From the NCBI GenBank assembly GCA_963975425.1, contig CAXBGS010000011.1, positions 174,598-238,597 of the forward strand: 64,000 nt of DNA, written 5' to 3'. Shown in pieces: positions 8,373 to 17,336 of this stretch. The position numbers were made by a program, and so were the translations under genes. Origin of the DNA: CAXBGS01 sp963975425. GTDB lineage: Bacteria > Planctomycetota > Planctomycetia > Pirellulales > Pirellulaceae. The notes beneath the pieces were generated by a model. The model was given only the letters and a program-made list of their open reading frames with translations. It ran no database searches and was not told the origin of the DNA. The first letter of the stretch is position 1; the number at the start of each line of letters is the position of its first letter.

Positions 8373-9230
8373 CTACGGGACTCTACAACCGTAGATGTTC
8401 GCGAACATATCCATGCCTTTGTAAATGCGACGTTGAACAAGCGGCATCGTCTGCGTGGGACCTGATTCGCCGATGTACAACCGAAAACCAGCGTCATGCA
8501 GAATCGATAAAACCTTATGCAAGTTCTGGTCCTTTCCCGCATATGAGTGACATTCGACGAAAATGTTCTCAACGGTCGGCAGCAAATCCTCGATGGACTC
8601 AAGCACTTCCAGTTCTGCGCCCTCGATATCAAGCTTCAACATGCTTACTGGTTTCGACAGGTATGGCCGCAGTGTCGTGACCGCAATGTCGATGGGCTTT
8701 GAATCTTCGGCTGGATTATCGGTCAGCGGATTACCAACCACACTTGCCGCCGTCGACTGTTTGTCCTCGACTAATTTTAGCGTTGTATCACTGGACCAAA
8801 CGCCTTTTTCGATGACCCGCAGATGGTCGTATCCGCTATTAGAAAAATTCTGTTGGACACACTTGAACGTTTCGGGGTGCGGCTCGAACGCGATCACTTC
8901 AGCGTTGGGATATTCACGCTTTACAAATAAGCTCATCAACCCCACATTCGCACCACAATCCAAGACATAGGGCACCTCATGTTTGGTGCGAAACGCGTAG
9001 CATTGCTTGATAAAGATCTCGCGATACAAAATGCTGAATATGTGATTGCTGGGAAACGTCACTTTGAATCCCAAAATATCAGATTCGCAAACGGAATAGT
9101 CGGGCAGCGACTCTAAGCGCGCAAGCTCGTTTTCTGCAGAGCTGGCGCGGTCTCGACCCGATATCTCTACGATGTCGTAACCGCACCAAGCCAGCGCCCG
9201 TCTCACCAAGTTTTTTAAGATCGAACTCAT
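8373..9230 (-). CDS. FkbM family methyltransferase
   Basis: A 285-residue SAM-dependent methyltransferase of the FkbM type. The SAM-binding motif is seen in VLDCGANVGLMSLF and the acidic loop in VIAFEPHPETF, with the FkbM-typical LKLDIEGAELEVLESI further on. Family members O-methylate sugars or polyketides. It starts one base after the stop of the upstream methyltransferase gene (TGA-T-ATG), so the two are translationally coupled. Next to glycosyltransferases and a polysaccharide exporter, methylation of a surface sugar is the likeliest role (inference). Confidence 0.92.
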   Translation of the reverse strand: MSSILKNLVRRALAWCGYDIVEISGRDRASSAENELARLESLPDYSVCESDILGFKVTFPSNHIFSILYREIFIKQCYAFRTKHEVPYVLDCGANVGLMSLFVKREYPNAEVIAFEPHPETFKCVQQNFSNSGYDHLRVIEKGVWSSDTTLKLVEDKQSTAASVVGNPLTDNPAEDSKPIDIAVTTLRPYLSKPVSMLKLDIEGAELEVLESIEDLLPTVENIFVECHSYAGKDQNLHKVLSILHDAGFRLYIGESGPTQTMPLVQRRIYKGMDMFANIYGCRVP

Positions 9231-9231
9231 A

Positions 9232-10026
9232 TCACTCGAGTGATGGGGGGACGTCTGTCGCGCGTGTGGCGTCTACAGACTTAGTACGTTTTTCGATAGA
9301 TCGACAACGAAATCCCAAGTTGATGATGTCGTTGCCGTTGTTGCGGTCAAGAATTCCCAGAAAGCAGTTAACCAACGGATAGACTAGAAACCCCAGATGA
9401 CCAATCAAGCGAGCCCGGCTGATAACCCGATTCAGTTTTAATCCCAACAACGATAAATCGGTCCCGTGTTTGGTTATCTGACACGCTTGAAGTCCCGCTT
9501 TTTCTAGAAGATAAACCATCCCGTATTGCGTGTATCGAAAATAGTCGTGTGGTGCTTCATGCAGTTCCCACGCTTGGGGAACGGTAATGAGAGCCGTGCC
9601 GCCCGGCGATAAAACTCGATTGATCTCACGGAGCACCGCTAGCGGATCAGGCACATGCTCAAGAACTTGCAGGCATAGAACGTGATCGGCGCGATCGTCC
9701 GGCAAAGGAGTCGATTCGGCCCCACATTGAATATCGGATGCACGATTATTCTCATCCGCATCAAGTCCAATGTACTCGGTAACGGAGTCCGGACAGAATT
9801 GACGATACGGCATTTGACCACAGCCGAAATCAACGATGCATCCCGAACAAGATCCCAAAAAATCGATCACATCGGTGGCCAGCGGATAGAGGTGCAAATA
9901 GTCTCGATGTGTGATTCGAAGCGAGCGTTTGATCTGCTCGCCCGTCCGGCGAACCATCGGATTATTGTTGGCCACAGATGTGCTTTCATCGATTACAGCT
10001 AAGAAATTTACACTTACAATCGGCAA
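9232..10026 (-). CDS. Class I SAM-dependent methyltransferase (Methyltransf_11 type)
   Basis: Motif I is CIVDFGCGQMPYR and motif II is YIGLDADE. LCLQVLEHVPDP and LREINRVLSPGGTALITVP form the typical later motifs. The longest frame begins at a TTG (10026); an ATG at 9957 (MVRRTGEQIK) would remove 23 residues that carry no domain features and is a plausible alternative. A hydrophobic stretch near the C-terminus (LGFLVYPLVNCFLGIL) may attach it to the membrane. It forms a tight pair with the FkbM gene downstream and is divergent from the glycosyltransferase genes. The acceptor is probably a glycan or lipid-linked sugar, by context only. Confidence 0.88.
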   Translation of the reverse strand: MPIVSVNFLAVIDESTSVANNNPMVRRTGEQIKRSLRITHRDYLHLYPLATDVIDFLGSCSGCIVDFGCGQMPYRQFCPDSVTEYIGLDADENNRASDIQCGAESTPLPDDRADHVLCLQVLEHVPDPLAVLREINRVLSPGGTALITVPQAWELHEAPHDYFRYTQYGMVYLLEKAGLQACQITKHGTDLSLLGLKLNRVISRARLIGHLGFLVYPLVNCFLGILDRNNGNDIINLGFRCRSIEKRTKSVDATRATDVPPSLE

Positions 10027-10336
10027 TGCTCTGCCAACCAGCGGACTGCCACGACCGAGCAGATAGTCGCTGAAATGCGGAAAAACCGACGCGTTTCCTC
10101 GGACGATTGTTGCATTTTATGCTGGCGAGGGCCATCGGATCCTATGCTGGTGCAGGCTGCCGTGGTTTCGGCCGCGGCCCAACTCGAATTTCACAGAAGT
10201 AAAGTTAATTTAGAAGGCGTGGTGTTCCGTGTTCGCTGAATGGGTTTGAGCCCCCTGCCGAGTTTTCACACGCAATATTTCTAACTCGCAATATTTCTAA
10301 CTCACAAGAATCCCGACAACACAAGCACTTACCCGA
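10027..10336. other. Divergent intergenic region of the glycan locus
   Basis: About 310 bases lie between the methyltransferase pair and the GT4 gene. The region must hold divergent promoters. The visible structure is the 16-base perfect tandem duplication at 10271-10302. No RNA gene or further coding frame is supported. Confidence 0.5.
10271..10302. repeat. Perfect 16-base tandem duplication
   Basis: The unit cgcaatatttctaact occurs at 10271-10286 and again at 10287-10302 with no mismatch and no spacer. It is AT-richer than its surroundings and ends about 35 bases before the earliest possible start of the GT4 gene. It may be a duplicated binding site or recent slippage. Confidence 0.8.
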
Positions 10337-11566
10337 TTGGAGACCGCGGTACGAGTGTGTCACAAGTTTCCAGTGTCCGAACTGCAAAGCGCTTCCATCA
10401 TCTCATCCGCAGGCCAAAGGCACAGTTTGTCATCCCCACTTACGATCGTTCAGCCGCGAGAAAATGTACTTACGGAAACATTTTTGCGAGCTCAAGCGAG
10501 TCGCCTCCCAGCCGACGCCACTGTCGTTTACACCGGACCCAATGGAGTGCCCTGTGTCGACGGCACGCCGGTTCTCTCACAAGCGACGATTCCTCGTACG
10601 ATGCGCCGCCTCGCACAATCAATCCTTAAACGGGACAGCCAATGGGATACCACAGCGGCGTACATGGCCATCTTGCGACGGACGAAAGCCCAGGCCGTCT
10701 TGGCACAATACGGGCCGATGGGTGTCGCGGCACTTCCGGCCTGCAAGAAACTGAACGTGCCATTGATTGTTCAGTTCCACGGCGCGGATGCGAGCAAACA
10801 TGACATACTGGCAACCTATCGCGATTCGTACCGTGAATTATTTGCCAAGGCCGATGCGGTCGTCGCCGTCTCGTCGGCGATGCGTGAACGACTAATCAGG
10901 CTGGGCGCAGACAAACACAAAACGATTCTGAATATCTATGGCGTCGACACCGAAGCGATTCGGCCTCAAGAGAATCTGCCATCATCACCAACGTTGCTTT
11001 CGGTTGGACGATTCGTTGAAAAGAAAGCGCCTTACCTGACGCTGATGGCGTTTGCCCGCGCGCATCGACAAGTGCCAGAAGGGCGACTGCGAATGATCGG
11101 CGACGGAGTACTGCTGGGGCCATGCATTGACCTTGCGAAGGCCCTGGGGATCGAACCATCCGTTGATTTCCTAGGCAGTCAACCAAACGATGTTGTCACC
11201 AAAGAACTTGCCCAGGCGCGCGCATTTGTCCAACATTCGATTGAGGCATCCGATGGTGACTGCGAAGGGACACCGCTTGCGATCCTGGAAGCCGGCGCGG
11301 CGGGCTTGCCAGTCATCGCAACGCGTCACGCGGGGATTCCTGAGGTCGTCGTGGATGGCCAAACCGGTTTTTTGGTCGCTGAAAAAGACATTGATGCGAT
11401 GTCACGCCACATGGTCAACTTATTGAGCGACCGCGACCAGGCCGCGAAAATTGGCAAAGCTGCGAGAGAACGGATTGAGGCCGAATTTGATGTGCGGGTG
11501 AGCGTGTCAAACCTTTGGTCCATCATCGAAAGGTGCATGCATTCGCACGTAAACAGACGACCTTGA
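10337..11566 (+). CDS. Glycosyltransferase family 4
   Basis: A GT-B fold glycosyltransferase. The N-terminal domain opens with TIVQPRENVLTETFLRAQ, a common beginning in this family. The C-terminal nucleotide-sugar domain has LLSVGRFVEKKAP and the E-x7-E element around GDCEGTPLAILEAGAAGLPVIATRHAGIPEVV. The frame begins at TTG 10337, but the first 30 residues are not family-like; a start near TTG 10427 would fit the domain better. No clear ribosome-binding site decides this. Its TGA stop overlaps the ATG of the next glycosyltransferase (TGATG), so the two are coupled. It probably adds one sugar to the exported glycan. Confidence 0.92.
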   Translation: METAVRVCHKFPVSELQSASIISSAGQRHSLSSPLTIVQPRENVLTETFLRAQASRLPADATVVYTGPNGVPCVDGTPVLSQATIPRTMRRLAQSILKRDSQWDTTAAYMAILRRTKAQAVLAQYGPMGVAALPACKKLNVPLIVQFHGADASKHDILATYRDSYRELFAKADAVVAVSSAMRERLIRLGADKHKTILNIYGVDTEAIRPQENLPSSPTLLSVGRFVEKKAPYLTLMAFARAHRQVPEGRLRMIGDGVLLGPCIDLAKALGIEPSVDFLGSQPNDVVTKELAQARAFVQHSIEASDGDCEGTPLAILEAGAAGLPVIATRHAGIPEVVVDGQTGFLVAEKDIDAMSRHMVNLLSDRDQAAKIGKAARERIEAEFDVRVSVSNLWSIIERCMHSHVNRRP

Positions 11567-12552
11567 TGACAGACACGAAAATCAACCGCTCTCTCGAATC
11601 CGCCAGCGTGTCCGTGGTCATCCCATGTTTCAACGCTTCACGTTTTCTGAGTGAAACGATTCAGTCGGCGCTCGATCAAACTCATTCTCCGTTGGAAGTC
11701 ATCGTGGTCGACGACGGTTCGACGGACAACTCGGCCACGATCGCAGACTCATTCGGCCCGTCGGTTCGGGTCATTCGGCAAAGCAACCAGGGCGAATCGG
11801 TCGCTCGAAATCGCGGCATCGACGAAGCCCGTGGCGACTGGATTGCCTTTCTTGATGCCGATGACTTGTGGCTGCCGCAAAAGCTTGAAAAACAATTGGC
11901 CGCGATCGACTCGCCCGAAGTGATAGCCGTTCATACGAACCTTGAATTCTTTGACCAAGCCCGTTACATCACTGAAATTGAATCCATTCCGGCGGCCGTT
12001 CGTTATCGTGTGGAATCAGTCGCGATCGAATCGCCGTTCTATTCACCTTCGGCTTGGATCGTCCGCCGTCAACTATCACTGCGTTTCCCGACTTGGACTC
12101 AGGCCGCAGAGGACCTGATCTATACGATCGGACTGGTACAGCTTGGTGAGATAAGACTCGTCACTGAACCGCTCACGCGGCACCGACGGCACGTGGACTG
12201 TCAATCACTCAGCACGAGAAACATTTGGCCTGCCAGACACGAATCCATCCGACGTTTTCTTCGCGAACATGCGCCCGACCTTTCCGAAGAGACAAAGGCC
12301 GACATTCTGCAGGGGTGGGATCGACGCTTGGTTTCGATCGCCGAACACGCTTGGCGAACGCGTGACTGGGACACCGTGAACGCAATTCGCGAACATCTCT
12401 CGGCGATCAGTCGCGACATCGGATCGATCGACCATGACGACCGCAGCGTGGGACATTTTCTTTCGCGTCGGCCCTATCCGCCTTGGGTCTATCGATGGAC
12501 GGACCCTATCAAACGTCTTCTGCGGCCGGTCGTCTCTTGGCTGCGAAAATGA
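11566..12552 (+). CDS. Glycosyltransferase family 2
   Basis: A GT-A fold glycosyltransferase. It begins with VSVVIPCFNASRFLSETIQSAL, followed by LEVIVVDDGSTDNSATI and the metal-binding DxD in FLDADDLWLPQKL. The ATG at 11566 shares its first base with the stop of the upstream GT4 gene (TGATG); an in-frame extension to 11515 adds 17 residues without domain character and is rejected. The C-terminal part, after about residue 200, is helical without a recognised domain. With GT4 and the downstream ABC exporter it forms an apparent operon for a surface polysaccharide. Confidence 0.93.
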   Translation: MTDTKINRSLESASVSVVIPCFNASRFLSETIQSALDQTHSPLEVIVVDDGSTDNSATIADSFGPSVRVIRQSNQGESVARNRGIDEARGDWIAFLDADDLWLPQKLEKQLAAIDSPEVIAVHTNLEFFDQARYITEIESIPAAVRYRVESVAIESPFYSPSAWIVRRQLSLRFPTWTQAAEDLIYTIGLVQLGEIRLVTEPLTRHRRHVDCQSLSTRNIWPARHESIRRFLREHAPDLSEETKADILQGWDRRLVSIAEHAWRTRDWDTVNAIREHLSAISRDIGSIDHDDRSVGHFLSRRPYPPWVYRWTDPIKRLLRPVVSWLRK

Positions 12553-12657
12553 ATGCTCCATGAGCTGGTTTGTATCTGCAGGATCGGGGTTAACCTGACC
12601 GATCAAGCTGAACTACAATTGGATCCTTTGCTGAAGACTCTGAAATCAAGTGATTGA

Positions 12658-13560
12658 GTGACCGAAACACTAGTACCACGCGATGAATTAGCCGTTGATA
12701 ACGTGCTCGGTCCACCGAACCGGGTTGTTATCACAGCTGATTCGGCTCAATCATCGCTGAGGCTAAGCGAACTGCTGGAATATGCGGATCTGTTCCGTTT
12801 CTTCATCTGGCGCGAAGTCAAAGTCCGTTACGCGCAGAGCGCACTTGGCATCAGCTGGGCCGTATTTCAGCCGCTGGTGACGGCGTTGATCATGATGGTT
12901 GCGTTCGGTTACTTCGCGAAAATCCCCACCGAGAACGCTCCACGATTCTTGTTTTACTTTTGCGCCCTCGTACCTTGGACTTTTTTCAGCAGTGCCGTGA
13001 CTGATGGGACGGCAAGCCTGGTGAACAACGCACAGATGCTGGGCAAAGTCTATTTCCCACGCATCATTTTACCGCTGGCTTCGATGGTCGCCCGGTCGAT
13101 CGATTTTCTGATCGCGTTTTTCGTCTTGATCGTATTGATGTTGTTTGACGGCCTGATACCGACGCCGAAAGCATTGCTGATCCCTGTCTTGTGCCTGGTG
13201 ATGCTGACCGCGGCGGTAGGTGTCGGCTTGTGGCTAACCGCTTTGGCAATCCAATACCGAGACGTCAAGTATGCGACGACGTTCATGGTTCAATTGATGA
13301 TGTTCGCATCGCCGGTGATCTATCCGGTTTCCGGCATCCCAGATCGATATGTCCTGGGCGATTTGACCGTGAACCCGCAACACATCTATGCGCTGAACCC
13401 AATGGCGGGTGTTATCGAAGGTTTTCGCTGCTCATTACTTGGAACCAGCAATATCCCTTGGACGATGATTGGCATCGGCAGTGTCTCGGCAATGTTTGTT
13501 GCGGTGACGGGCGTTATGTTCTTTCGTCACAAAGAACGCATTTTTGCCGACGTGGCCTGA
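12658..13560 (+). CDS. ABC transporter permease for polysaccharide export (Wzm-like)
   Basis: A 300-residue ABC-2 type membrane protein starting at GTG. The cytoplasmic N-terminal amphipathic segment YADLFRFFIWREVKVRYAQS precedes about six transmembrane helices, the usual design of O-antigen and teichoic-acid exporters. Conserved features include SALGISWAVFQPL and the late VIYPVSGIPDRY. It is followed after 39 bases by its ATPase. The pair would move a finished, lipid-linked glycan across the inner membrane. About 105 bases separate it from the upstream glycosyltransferase. Confidence 0.93.
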   Translation: MTETLVPRDELAVDNVLGPPNRVVITADSAQSSLRLSELLEYADLFRFFIWREVKVRYAQSALGISWAVFQPLVTALIMMVAFGYFAKIPTENAPRFLFYFCALVPWTFFSSAVTDGTASLVNNAQMLGKVYFPRIILPLASMVARSIDFLIAFFVLIVLMLFDGLIPTPKALLIPVLCLVMLTAAVGVGLWLTALAIQYRDVKYATTFMVQLMMFASPVIYPVSGIPDRYVLGDLTVNPQHIYALNPMAGVIEGFRCSLLGTSNIPWTMIGIGSVSAMFVAVTGVMFFRHKERIFADVA

Positions 13561-13599
13561 GCAATCTTCCCGCGGACCGAAAGCAACAGTCGACTACGC

Positions 13600-14925
13600 A
13601 TGCCAACGCCGATTATCCAAGCCGAAAAACTGGGCAAATCGTACCGACTGGGTGTTCGTCAAGAATTGCCCGACACCGCGTTCGGATCGATCAAGCGAAT
13701 GCTGTTGTCGCCGTTTCGAAATATCAAACGACTGCGTGAACTCGATACCTCTCGCGCGTCGGGAAACAGTTCCGAAGACCTGTTTTGGGCATTGAAAGAC
13801 GTTTCCTTTACGATTGATGAAGGCGAAGTGGTCGGCATCATCGGCCGCAACGGCGCCGGCAAATCAACACTCTTGAAAATACTTTCGCGAATCACGTCAC
13901 CCACATCGGGGTCGGCCACTTTAGACGGGCGAGTCTGCAGTCTGTTGGAAGTCGGAACGGGCTTTCACCCAGATTTGACCGGACGCGAAAACGTCTATAT
14001 GAACGGCACCATTCTCGGCATGCGGAAACGTGAAATCGACCGCAAGTTCGATGAGATCGTCGCGTTCTCGGGCGTGGAATCGTTTCTCGATACTCCGATC
14101 AAACGGTACTCATCCGGGATGCAAGTTCGATTGGCATTTGCGGTCGCGGCACACTTGGAACCCGAGATTCTGATCATCGACGAAGTGCTAGCCGTGGGCG
14201 ACAACGAATTTCAAAAACGTTGTCTCGGCAAAATGAAGGATGTGGCAAGAAGCGGCCGCACGGTCTTGTTTGTCAGTCACAACATGCACGCGATTCGTAC
14301 GCTGACGCGGCGCGCGATGTTGCTCGATCAAGGCCGATTGAAGTGCTTTGATGACACGTCCAACACGATCGACACGTATCTTGAAGGTGTGACCGACCAT
14401 GATGATCGACCTCACCCGATTGATGTTTATCGCCAGCGTCCCACCGAGGATTCCCCCGTACGGATCGTGCAAATTTGTGTTGCGGACCAGTCCACAGGAC
14501 CGGAGACCATCGCTTGCATCGAGTCCGCTTCGAATTTGGTACTCGAGCTTCAAGTACTGGCAGTCACGTCGGTCGCTGGTGTCTATATTTCAATAAGCTT
14601 GAACCGCGAGGGTCAAACATGCGTGGGGACCGCGTTCTCGGGCGACCAAGACTTGCGGATCGAACTGGAGCCTGGACTGCACACGATCACTTGTGATCTC
14701 GGACCGATTCCACTGTCACCGGGACGCTATCTCGTCACGGCAGGACTGAACCGATCGACATCATCACTGGCTTACGACCTCGTCGCGGACTTTCCGGTTT
14801 TCGATGTCAATCTGCCTGCCCTCGACCGCGCGGAACTGGGATGGCCACAGCGACCGTGGGGGGCGATTGACCTGAGCCGCTCGCAGTGGGCAGTACGACA
14901 AGAATCCGATCGCTCAGGCCCTTGA
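13600..14925 (+). CDS. ABC transporter ATP-binding protein for polysaccharide export (Wzt-like) with C-terminal glycan-binding domain
   Basis: A 441-residue ATPase. Walker A is GRNGAGKST at 82-90, the signature is YSSGMQ near 170, Walker B is ILIIDE at 190-195, and the switch His is in LFVSHNMH. Residues from about 260 form an extra beta-rich domain (for example VRIVQICVADQ and LEPGLHTITCDLG) typical of Wzt-C. In characterised Wzt proteins this domain binds the non-reducing end of the finished O-antigen. Its presence implies a chain-terminating modification, and a methyl group from the neighbouring methyltransferases would be an obvious candidate (inference). The gene ends 44 bases from the convergent dusB. 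Confidence 0.95.
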   Translation: MPTPIIQAEKLGKSYRLGVRQELPDTAFGSIKRMLLSPFRNIKRLRELDTSRASGNSSEDLFWALKDVSFTIDEGEVVGIIGRNGAGKSTLLKILSRITSPTSGSATLDGRVCSLLEVGTGFHPDLTGRENVYMNGTILGMRKREIDRKFDEIVAFSGVESFLDTPIKRYSSGMQVRLAFAVAAHLEPEILIIDEVLAVGDNEFQKRCLGKMKDVARSGRTVLFVSHNMHAIRTLTRRAMLLDQGRLKCFDDTSNTIDTYLEGVTDHDDRPHPIDVYRQRPTEDSPVRIVQICVADQSTGPETIACIESASNLVLELQVLAVTSVAGVYISISLNREGQTCVGTAFSGDQDLRIELEPGLHTITCDLGPIPLSPGRYLVTAGLNRSTSSLAYDLVADFPVFDVNLPALDRAELGWPQRPWGAIDLSRSQWAVRQESDRSGP

Positions 14926-14968
14926 TCGGCTTGGTCGACATCAATCCGCGACCGCTATGTCGACTTCG

Positions 14969-15976
14969 CTAGGTCGACGTCGCTGCCGTCTCGACGGGAA
15001 AATATTCCGAAACAACGCGGTCGAATTCTGCTTTCGTCGAAACCTTTGCAACGTGCGTGCGAAAGAAACGCGCCCCACGTTTGCCTTGGGCATAGCAGCA
15101 GGCGTACTTGCGCATCAACACGGTGCCCTTCTCTTCCCCGAATCGTTCGACCACCAGCTTGTAGTGATGCAGCATACAGTCGCGCTGTTGCTCTAACGTC
15201 GGCTCGGGCGGAATCGGTTCACCGCGCAGCGCCGCCGCGGCTTGGGCAAATAGCCACGGTCGCCCCAGACAAGCCCGTGCGATCATCACGCCGTCGACGT
15301 TGTAGTTTTCAAAGGCAGCCACCACTTTTTCCGCACTGTCTAAATCGCCGTTGCCGATCAAGGGAATGTTCTGCAAGTGTGATTTGATTTCGCTAATGGT
15401 TTCCCAATCCGCATTGCCGCGGAACATGTCCTGTGCGGTACGTCCATGTACGGTCAGCGCAGCGGCACCGGCTTCTTCGACGACTCGCGCGACCTCGTTA
15501 CAATTCACATTGTCGCGCGTGCAGCCGAGGCGAATCTTTGCGGTCACAGGCGTGGGGCTGCAGGCCTGGACAAGCCGGTTGATGATCTCGAACATCCGGC
15601 GTGGTTCACGCAGCAAGTAACTTCCGCTGTGCGCCTTCTCGGTGACTTGCCGGACCGGACATCCAAAGTTGATGTCGACGATACTCACCTGGTATTCCTC
15701 GACCAGCCGCTTTCCGACCTTCGCCATCGTATCGGGATCGTTATCCCAGATTTGGACCGCCAGCGGACGTGGTTCATCGGCAACGCCCCACAGCCGATCG
15801 GGATGTTCGGCTTCATGCTCATCAAGCCAAACGAATCCACGTGCGTTGACCATCTCGGTCGCCAACAACCCAGCCCCGCCGAACTGGCGCACGATTTCAC
15901 GAAACGCGGCGTTGGTAAAGCCGGCCATCGGTGCTTGCAGAATCGGCGGATCGACGACGAGATCGCCAATTTTCAG
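14969..15976 (-). CDS. dusB: tRNA-dihydrouridine synthase (DusB family)
   Basis: An FMN enzyme that reduces uridines in tRNA to dihydrouridine. Seen are PPILQAPMAGFTNAAFRE at the N-terminus, DINFGCPVRQV with the conserved GCP, HSGSYLLREP, VTAKIRLG, LTVHGRTAQDM, and PLIGNGDLDS followed by VDGVMIARACLGRPW. The start is a problem. The conserved N-terminal strand (KIGDLVVDPPILQAP) lies upstream of the only ATG (15928), which would begin inside it. Between that ATG and the upstream in-frame stop there is no ATG, GTG or TTG. I place the start at the CTG at 15976-15974, just before KIGDL; ATT codons are other options. No Shine-Dalgarno sequence helps. Confidence 0.93.
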   Translation of the reverse strand: MKIGDLVVDPPILQAPMAGFTNAAFREIVRQFGGAGLLATEMVNARGFVWLDEHEAEHPDRLWGVADEPRPLAVQIWDNDPDTMAKVGKRLVEEYQVSIVDINFGCPVRQVTEKAHSGSYLLREPRRMFEIINRLVQACSPTPVTAKIRLGCTRDNVNCNEVARVVEEAGAAALTVHGRTAQDMFRGNADWETISEIKSHLQNIPLIGNGDLDSAEKVVAAFENYNVDGVMIARACLGRPWLFAQAAAALRGEPIPPEPTLEQQRDCMLHHYKLVVERFGEEKGTVLMRKYACCYAQGKRGARFFRTHVAKVSTKAEFDRVVSEYFPVETAATST

Positions 15977-16114
15977 GGAAGGTGCAATTGCAGACAGGAA
16001 ACAGGATCCGGTTGGCGAAAGCGAACGAGTCAGAAACGGGCATTCACGAAGTGCAAGCCACCTGTGATTGTTAGCAAAAAAACCGTTTCCTTCTACCTGT
16101 TCCCTTCCCGCTTT

Positions 16115-17161
16115 CTAAAAAACCTTGGACCAGCTGCCGATGATGGCAAAATCGGTTTCCAGCTGAATGCCGTGCAGGTCTTGCCGGATCGTTGGCACCA
16201 CTTCGGCATTCAGATAATGTCCGTTCAAGTTGGCCTGGGCTCCGAATCCCATATTGTACCAATAGCCGCCGCGAAAACTTTCGACATTGGTGCTGATGAG
16301 TGCGTCGTTGGTCGCCGGGTCAAAACCGTCGTACTCGTTCTGCCACACATGTTCGCCCCGCCACGAAACAGACACTTTATCGGACAACAAATAGCTGCTC
16401 CAAGTGTTGATTCGGAACTCTTCGCCAACGCTGTATCCGCGATAGTTGCGACCGATCGGCAGGTCGGTTTGAAATTGTGCGCCCCAGCTCCAACTATCCG
16501 AAAAATATTTATAGGTCAGTCCTGGTCGAAAATTGAACGTGCCGCTCCCTAAACGCATCGGGTACGGCAACGCCGTGGGACTTCCGGTCGGGATCGAACT
16601 CTCGCGATAGATGTCGCCCGTTGGAACGGTGCATCCCAAGTTAAAGATCAAGTCTTCGTTGTCATCGCTGGCCAAGTTCAGCAGAGCGCCGAACGCGGTA
16701 TCGCCGAAGCCGCTGTTGTGAGTCGTAAACTCGGTGAAGTTGGCGCGAGTATGGTCCATGGTCAGACTCGGCAACATCAACATCGTATAGACCGTGATAT
16801 CTTCGGTCGCACCGTACATGAGATGCGTCATGTGCATCTCCATGGTCATGTTCGTCGGTGTAGCACCTTGGTTGGTCGTGATGCCGTCGATGGTAATTCC
16901 CGGTCCGGGTGGACCGACGGGAGTGCTTGTTCCGAGGGCGGTGGCATCACTCACGGTCGTCTCGCCGATCCGATTGTCATCCATGTACATGTTCATGTAC
17001 TTGTACTCGACCATCCACTCACCGACCTCGTGCAGGTGGTCCCCCATGATTCCGGCGGGTGCGTGCTTATCGGCCAGCTTTTTTCGGCCCGAGTGATCCG
17101 CGCTGGCAACGGTTGAAATCGTCGCGAGTAAAGAGAGTGCAATTACGTAACGCTGTGACAT
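16115..17161 (-). CDS. Outer-membrane beta-barrel protein of the MetA phenol-degradation/transporter family, Met-rich
   Basis: The ATG at 17161 gives a clean signal peptide (MSQRYVIALSLLATISTVASA) with a GGAAGGGAA about ten bases upstream; a longer frame to 17233 is less likely. The mature protein has alternating beta strands ending in an aromatic residue (FAIIGSWSKVF), as in outer-membrane barrels. It has unusual Met/His clusters: EVGEWMVEYKYMNMYMDD and NMTMEMHMTHLMYG. Relatives annotated as transporters or MetA-like proteins share the opening GIMGDHLHEVGEWM pattern and are often found near metal-resistance genes. Here the neighbours are dusB and an ABC-F gene, so context adds nothing. A role in metal or small-molecule passage is possible but unproven. 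Confidence 0.75.
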   Translation of the reverse strand: MSQRYVIALSLLATISTVASADHSGRKKLADKHAPAGIMGDHLHEVGEWMVEYKYMNMYMDDNRIGETTVSDATALGTSTPVGPPGPGITIDGITTNQGATPTNMTMEMHMTHLMYGATEDITVYTMLMLPSLTMDHTRANFTEFTTHNSGFGDTAFGALLNLASDDNEDLIFNLGCTVPTGDIYRESSIPTGSPTALPYPMRLGSGTFNFRPGLTYKYFSDSWSWGAQFQTDLPIGRNYRGYSVGEEFRINTWSSYLLSDKVSVSWRGEHVWQNEYDGFDPATNDALISTNVESFRGGYWYNMGFGAQANLNGHYLNAEVVPTIRQDLHGIQLETDFAIIGSWSKVF

Positions 17162-17336
17162 TGAAACTGGATTCCCTTCCGGCCGCGTCAAAGATGATTT
17201 TCTATCATCTCCGTCGGCACTCAATTTGAGCACGAACGCAAAATCGCAGCCTTCGGTAACCAGGCGAAAAATCTGTATCTTTTACCCAGTCGACACATCA
17301 AGCACTGCCGCTACGAAATTCCGTTTCCGCATCCGG

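Noticed and set aside
15446..16552. A 368-residue plus-strand frame across the dusB and outer-membrane protein genes
   Set aside because: It is antisense to two well-supported genes, lacks any motif or signal peptide, and spans their intergenic region; long antisense frames are expected in GC-rich coding sequence.
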